From positions 5,972,668 to 6,036,667 of the forward strand of contig SMSO01000032.1 of the NCBI GenBank assembly GCA_004764695.1: a stretch of DNA of 64,000 nucleotides, in the 5' to 3' direction. The notes beneath the pieces are model-generated. The model searched no databases, had not been told where the DNA came from, and worked only from the letters and a program-made list of their open reading frames with translations. Both the position numbers and the translations under genes were made by a program. Positions 58,598 through 64,000 of the stretch are shown here, piece after piece; position 1 is the stretch's first letter, and each line of letters begins with the position of its first letter. The stretch comes from Schizochytrium sp. TIO01. Lineage: Eukaryota; Sar; Bigyra; Thraustochytrida; Thraustochytriidae.

Positions 58598-59697
58598 GCG
58601 CGCTCGATTGAGTGGACCATGCTTGGTTCAGAGGAACTTATAGTCTATCTACAAGGAAATACTTGCATCGATGCCAACCGTTTCATTACATCACGTTTCT
58701 TAGATGCATGGTGTCCGGAGAAATTTCTCTTCTTCACCTGCATTTTTTTCTTCCTATTTGCGTCTTTTAAAATAACATCTGTCATTTCCAATGCCTCTCT
58801 TTCTTTCGATTCCTTCCCTCTGAATACTTGCATCTTTCAGTCGCCATTAAGTCTTTGGAACACGCGCTTTACTTCTAAAGACAGTCTGCTGGAGTCCTCC
58901 ATCTGAAAAGAAAAAAAAATTGAGATTAGCAATGATTCTGTGTAAGCATTGGTCTTCTCTATTTGCTTGCGATCAAGTTACACGGTGATTCAAGTTAAAC
59001 CAACCGAGTCGAAGTCATCGGGGAGTCCCGGTGTTTTGTTTTGAAAAAGGGTAGGTGGTTTATTACATATCCTACGTATTCTTTGATTACTAAACCGTTG
59101 TCAGGAAGCTCTTCACGCAAAGACATTTTTTGTTTTTTTAGTAAAATGATGAATCAGATTACCTGTTCCTTACTGATGCCTTTTGATTTTAGAAAAACTG
59201 GAGGAGAAGGTGGCTCTTTATGAGCAAGAACGTACTTTTTATTTTTTTATTTTTTTATTTTTTTACAAAGAAAGCTACTTTCAGAGACGATTCATTATCG
59301 TAGAATGAAGAAAGCAATAATTGAATTCTGATAAGTTTATATCCAACAAAGTTGAAACCATCGAAGCAACAAATATACTGAATCGAAAGAAAGCCAGAGT
59401 CACAAATACGATTGACACGATCCATTAGTGACTTTCGTTGAACAAGATTATATGAGAAAAGGGACACTCACATCGAAAGAAAAAAAAAAGAGTAACGGAG
59501 ACAAGAACGGGTCATTGCAAGCTCGCACTAAAAACATGTTTTTTGATTCAAATATGTAATTATCGTCATCATTCTGAGGTGTCTCCACGATTAGACAACT
59601 GTATTATGAGTTGTCGAAATACATCGTCAAACAATTCAACTAGTCTGTGAAATGCTGCTGCTGTTGTTGCTACAAATCATGAAATACGAATCTTCAT
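58598..59697. other. Convergent intergenic region, nothing recognised
   Basis: 1.1 kb between two convergent stops. It includes a short TTTTTTA run near 59239-59265. No gene or RNA seen. Confidence 0.5.
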
Positions 59698-62346
59698 CTA
59701 CCGACCACCGGTGGACGAGGAAGCTGCTGAAGACGACGACGAGGAGGAGGTGGTGTGATCGCAAATGGAACCAATGTGATAGTTGCGATGCGTAGTGGAA
59801 CCGGTCTTGTCGCTGTACAAAGCAGAGATTGACCGCAAACTCCGCTCAATGTATTCTTCAGGCAGTCCCTGCATTTTTGCGCCCTTGATAACACAGTTGC
59901 GGTACTGTCTCGAAGGCTTGTAACGCTTGTACTTGTGTTGGATGTCGTCACCGGCGGTCAAACTTGCAACCTTGTAAGTAATGCAAGTGTGTTCGTTACC
60001 ACGCGCATCACGAACGCGGACCCTTACAGGCTTTAACGAACTTGTTTCGCTGCTTGCCAGGTTGTGACGGTCCAAAACCTCTCGCTGAGAGCGGTCGATC
60101 CTGTAAACAACACCAAAAACTGCGCCTGATTGCACAGGGATAAGATCAGCCACTCCACTCTTCCATGCACGCTTTGATAGGTATGAGTAGTCATACGTAA
60201 AGCCCTCAAGTCTAGCTACAGCAACCTTGACGGCGCTTGTAATACCACTCACATACAGTACGTCAAATAGCATATCGGGGCCATACGCAAAGTACAAAAA
60301 GTGTTCATCGTCATTCACACTCATTTGACTCATAGAGGCTCCGCCACGGGCATACTTCAGTGCTGTCTGAACATCCTCTTGGGAACCAGGCATCTCCTCA
60401 GATAAATGCTTAGAGGATGACTGACGGGACGAAAGGGAGGAAGAAGAGGCTCCGCTAGCTGCACTCATTTGCGCAAAGCGCTTTGACATTTCATAATCTC
60501 GGCGGTCCTTTTCAGAAAGTTCCATGTCTTCGCCAGGGTTGAAGCCGCGAAGCTTTGACTCAGGGATAGCAGCATCATCCGTTTCAGGAAGGCCACCATC
60601 GTCATCTCCTTCATCAGCATCTGCGACGTCATCATCTTCAGCCTCCTCGACACGGTCAGGATCGTCGTTCGCGGTGTCGTCTTCGTCAGCATCTTCGTCT
60701 TCATCTGCAGATGCGCTGTCATCATCCACATCTTCCTCTTCATCCATTTCCTCTTCATCGTCGTCACTGCGCTCTTCGCGAGGCTCCTCATCCTCCTCTT
60801 CATCCTCGTCCTCACCACCTCTGGGAATGGCCTCCTCTTCCTCGTCGTCATCACTTGAAGCAGAGTTGCCACTACTAGAGGTGGCGGCTTCTTCTGCGCC
60901 GTTGCAGAATGCAGAGGGTCTGCGGAACTCACCGAGCAAGTGTTTGGCAAGCGCCACAATACCCTGCGCAACATCCTTTGAGTCACCAACGATATCTTCT
61001 TCAGGGACAATGATAGCCTTCTTATCGCTTGACTTACTGCTCGACTTGCGGCTTTTCTTACCCGCAGGAGGAAGCGGCTTTGCAACGCCAAAGGTATACG
61101 AGAGACTGAGACCAAGTTGGTTCTGCGCCCAGCTAATCGACAAATCAGTTGGGTGAGACTTGCTGCTATGTTTACTTGGCTTTGCTTGCATCACAGTCGA
61201 GTATGTCTTGGTTGAGCTCATTTTTTCTGCAATTTGTTGGCCAACCTTGACTTGCTCATCCAATGCATTACTGCGGATGCATGTCTTGTTAAGAGGGTAT
61301 GTCACGAGGCCTGAGCAGCACTGAACGGTTACAAATGCGGAAAGCCCATCGTCCTTGAGAGAGTTCAGGTACTCGCGTACAGCCTTGGGCTCAGACTGCG
61401 AGAAGCTCGCCCAGTCGTCGCGAAAGTCGACACCCTTGACTGAACTGTGTCGGCGAATTGGCGCACGGTTCTTCATGTAGTTGCGTGCATCGTGCGACTT
61501 GGATTTGAAGGTGTAGGCCATGCCATCCGGGTTAAGAACAGGGATCACATGGAGTTTAAGAGACTTGAGGACATTCGTCACATCATCATTAATACCATAC
61601 AAGAGTGTTAAACGGCTGACAATGTACGAAAGATACATTGGCACACTCCACTCCGAGCCGTGCTCCGAACCAAGGATAACAATATGGCGATCTCCCTTGC
61701 CAAGAACATAGACATCCAGGTTGCGCTTTTCATAGGTCTGGCCGATTGATTGGGCACTGATGATACCCACCTCATGATACTTGTCAACGTAGGATTGGAG
61801 AAAATCATGAACCTCATCCTCACCCTTGTAAGCTTGAAAGAAGCTTGTAAAATCAGACTTCATATCGGCTTGACGGGCTTGCTGCTCTGCGCGGAGCGAG
61901 GCTGCCTCAGACTCAGCCTCAGAGCTGCTACCTCCACCCATGCCACGGCTGCTGCCGCCATCCTCATCTTCTTCTTCCTCGTCACCATCAGCGTCGGCAT
62001 CAGAATCCTCCTCTTCCTCTTCCTCTCCATCATCATCAAGGCCGCCGCCGCCGCCGCCACCACTATCATCACTGTCATCATCATCGTCATCGAAGGAGCC
62101 AAGGGCACCTCCAGATATGGCCATACCACCTCCAAAAGCACCGCGCTCGTTCGCTGTAACAAGTTCCGACTCCATACCACCGTCAGAAAAAGTGACCGCA
62201 GCGAAGAGCAAAAGAGCTACAATACCAACAAAGTACATAAGCCTTGTTCTGCCAGCTTGCGTAGACGTGTCAAATTGTTTTCGGACCTTGACAGAAAAGA
62301 AAATTAAGACCTGAGTCTTGAACCTTGAGAATGCATCGCCCGCCAT
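59698..62346 (-). CDS. Membrane protein fusing M14 carboxypeptidase-like and GGCT-like domains, both apparently inactive
   Basis: An 882-residue protein, ATG at 62346. One transmembrane helix (36-53, LMYFVGIVALLLFAAVTF) is followed by an acidic Gly/Asp/Glu region (to about 140). The M14 domain spans about 165-470: H229-G-S-E232 keeps two zinc ligands, and NPDG (272-275) is typical. The third zinc His is Gln342 (FVTVQCCSG), the substrate Asn-Arg pair is Arg309-Asp310 (GVDFRDDW), and the catalytic Glu is Gly420 (SYTFGVAKP). An acidic linker (about 490-640) leads to a gamma-glutamylcyclotransferase-like domain (682-850): YFAYGPD for YFAYGSN, and PSRQYRNCVIKGAKMQGLPE matches GGCT, but its catalytic Glu is Asn762 (LDRHN). 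It is predicted to be a binding or scaffold protein rather than an enzyme. Confidence 0.8.
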   Translation of the reverse strand: MAGDAFSRFKTQVLIFFSVKVRKQFDTSTQAGRTRLMYFVGIVALLLFAAVTFSDGGMESELVTANERGAFGGGMAISGGALGSFDDDDDDSDDSGGGGGGGLDDDGEEEEEEDSDADADGDEEEEDEDGGSSRGMGGGSSSEAESEAASLRAEQQARQADMKSDFTSFFQAYKGEDEVHDFLQSYVDKYHEVGIISAQSIGQTYEKRNLDVYVLGKGDRHIVILGSEHGSEWSVPMYLSYIVSRLTLLYGINDDVTNVLKSLKLHVIPVLNPDGMAYTFKSKSHDARNYMKNRAPIRRHSSVKGVDFRDDWASFSQSEPKAVREYLNSLKDDGLSAFVTVQCCSGLVTYPLNKTCIRSNALDEQVKVGQQIAEKMSSTKTYSTVMQAKPSKHSSKSHPTDLSISWAQNQLGLSLSYTFGVAKPLPPAGKKSRKSSSKSSDKKAIIVPEEDIVGDSKDVAQGIVALAKHLLGEFRRPSAFCNGAEEAATSSSGNSASSDDDEEEEAIPRGGEDEDEEEDEEPREERSDDDEEEMDEEEDVDDDSASADEDEDADEDDTANDDPDRVEEAEDDDVADADEGDDDGGLPETDDAAIPESKLRGFNPGEDMELSEKDRRDYEMSKRFAQMSAASGASSSSLSSRQSSSKHLSEEMPGSQEDVQTALKYARGGASMSQMSVNDDEHFLYFAYGPDMLFDVLYVSGITSAVKVAVARLEGFTYDYSYLSKRAWKSGVADLIPVQSGAVFGVVYRIDRSQREVLDRHNLASSETSSLKPVRVRVRDARGNEHTCITYKVASLTAGDDIQHKYKRYKPSRQYRNCVIKGAKMQGLPEEYIERSLRSISALYSDKTGSTTHRNYHIGSICDHTTSSSSSSSAASSSTGGR

Positions 62347-64000
62347 CTTGGAGTTTGCTTGCTGTTCTTATACTACTGGATGGAAGCTAAAACTGTGTGA
62401 TGTCCAGCAAGTCTACGCCCAATTATTGTGATATTCCACCCCAATTTTTTCTGACTGCGCTTGACAAAGTATGTACTTAAATCAATGATCTTTGGGTGTC
62501 CACGTGTGCCCTCTCTAGGTACTTCTTAGATAGGCGGTTTTCAAGCCGGTATTAAACTGTCACAGAATCGCCTCCAAGCCAAATGCCTGTACCGACTTCC
62601 CCCCCAAAATACTTTTGACACTCTTGCGAACAAATTCCTATGCGTTGGCCTCACCACTCGGCTTGGCTTTTCTAAACTCCACCCTTAGGCACGCACAAAA
62701 GTTTGAAAGCAACGCACCGCAAGCGTAGCTAAGCAAAAGCGTCTCTTTCTGCAGTACTAAAACAATAAGGCCAAACTACAGCTAGCCGGCGAGGTGGAGA
62801 CCCAGCCCAGTCAGAGCAAGAAGTCCGCTATAGTTCGGACTCAGACGTCGAGTCTAGGCGGTTCTTGCTCGCGGAAGAGGCCCCTGCCGCCTCACGCAGA
62901 ACCGCCGCGCCTCCGCGCGATGCGAGTCAAGCTGCGAAAGGCGAGAAGCGGTCTTCTGTCAATGCCGGATGAACGAGGATTGATTGATTGACTCCTCCTC
63001 TCTTTGCATTTCTTTCTTTCCTTTTTTCCACCATATTATCCCTATCATAACCAAATCAAACGCTCTGCTTTTAAAGGCATCGTCATGTAACTTGAACTTG
63101 AATTTAATTTATTCAATTACTTTAAAATAAAATATAAATACAGTACTATGATGATATATATGATACATGAAATATTGTCTGTTCTATGTAATGATTGTGT
63201 TTACAAGGAAAACTAATCATCATCGTAATGCCATCGATAGAAAAGAAACGAGAGAAAACAAAGGGATTGGAAGTCAACCATTCGAATTTGACCCAATGCG
63301 CGTGCCGAGTTCATCCAGCAGGCGTGCGTCTCCAGCGGAAGTCACCATCCCAAACTGCCAAAGCGAGCACCGCACACATCAAACGAAATGCTTCGAGCAT
63401 ACGCTGCACCAGAAGGCATTGGGAGAGGAGATGCTAAGAAATGCGGACAAGCACAACATCGATGTCGAAGACCCTGTCAAGCAAAATGTGCGTCATAAAG
63501 GGGTCCTGGAGTTCTGCACTCTTGCCGAGCGAGTCGACGCCGGTCGCACGGCGCACGGAGGAGGCGTTCCCGGGGACGTGGGTGTGCGCTAAACTAGGCT
63601 GTGGGGAATGGACAGCGAACACGCACCTTTTTAATGGAGGGTCACAGGGGACCGCGGCGCTGTTAGTGATAGTGCTATCACAATTACAGTAAGAGATGAT
63701 GTGGAATGCTGCGAGAAGAGCGTAGCCAAGGTTCGCGCGAGGCGAGGAGAACAGAAAAGGGATCAACAAAGCAAGACGCGCTCAGGAGGTAGCTGCAACG
63801 AGGGGTTTTCTGTAAACCAAAACAAAAAATCAGGACACTATTTTTTTTTGTTTGGTGACCAAGGAAGGAAACGTCAGCCGGCTTACAAGGGTGCTTGCTT
63901 CATTGGAGGCGTGAGGCAGCTGGATAGCCCCAAACACGAGAGACACGTACAAACCGAGTGTGGCCGCTGAATCCTCATCAAGATTTTCCACATAAAGCAA
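62347..64000. other. Intergenic region to window end, no supported gene
   Basis: The upstream region of the M14-like gene. A frame of 141 codons at 63167-63592 and an antisense frame at 63434-63769 overlap, and neither has a motif. The sequence may hold the edge of a gene beyond the window. Confidence 0.4.

Noticed and set aside
63167-63592. 141-codon frame near the right edge
   Set aside because: Basic, low-complexity composition, overlapping antisense frame, no motif; not enough to call a gene.

Overview
This is a nuclear-type window from a eukaryotic microbe. The best guess is a marine stramenopile (heterokont), possibly a labyrinthulomycete or another alga-like protist, but the lineage call is tentative. 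Support comes from cell-surface proteins with Pro-Thr stalks, WRKY19-type Cys/His repeats, DUF4116 repeats, PAN/apple-like secreted proteins, one gene with GT-AG introns, and a cluster of nuclear-type tRNA genes with internal A/B boxes and T-run terminators.

Region 1 (about 1-21.4 kb) is a compact run of genes that need no introns. Intergenic gaps are often 20-200 bp, with same-strand gaps as small as 31, 54 and 73 bp. It holds a sulfatase fragment, a nuclease-like/kinase-like fusion protein, a dynamin-family GTPase, a DUF4116 protein, a secreted metzincin protease, a six-repeat zinc-finger protein, a 1163-residue type I surface protein, a secreted subtilase, a tandem trio of mosaic paralogues, a stalk-only membrane protein and a tandem Cys-rich pair. 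Short repeats (TTTTGG, GGTGTTT) lie in front of several start codons. The region ends in a 41-bp tandem repeat, a hairpin and a 5S-rRNA-like Pol III unit near 21.5-22.0 kb.

Region 2 (about 22-42 kb) is sparse. It has a small unknown gene preceded by a minimal upstream ORF, a Fic-fold protein whose catalytic His is Lys, two more members of the nuclease-like/kinase-like family (one with key residues of both domains replaced), a spliced LRR gene built from eight consecutive 84-nt exons, and a predicted GPI-anchored Pro/Thr protein. Most of the rest is AT-rich sequence in which I see no gene.

Region 3 (about 42-64 kb) looks like housekeeping sequence with GC-richer codon choice: spermidine synthase with a hydrophobic tail, a coiled-coil protein, a secreted FAD-dependent oxidoreductase, five near-identical tRNA-Trp genes (the first only 4 bp after a stop codon), an alpha/beta hydrolase, a WW-domain coiled-coil protein, mitochondrial 3-methylcrotonyl-CoA carboxylase beta subunit, and a membrane protein that fuses an M14 carboxypeptidase-like domain to a gamma-glutamylcyclotransferase-like domain, both apparently lacking catalytic residues.

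The strongest candidates for something new are the exon-per-repeat LRR gene, the nuclease-like/kinase-like family with its decayed member, the double pseudoenzyme and the Lys-substituted Fic protein. All functional statements rest on reading motifs by eye; no search was run.
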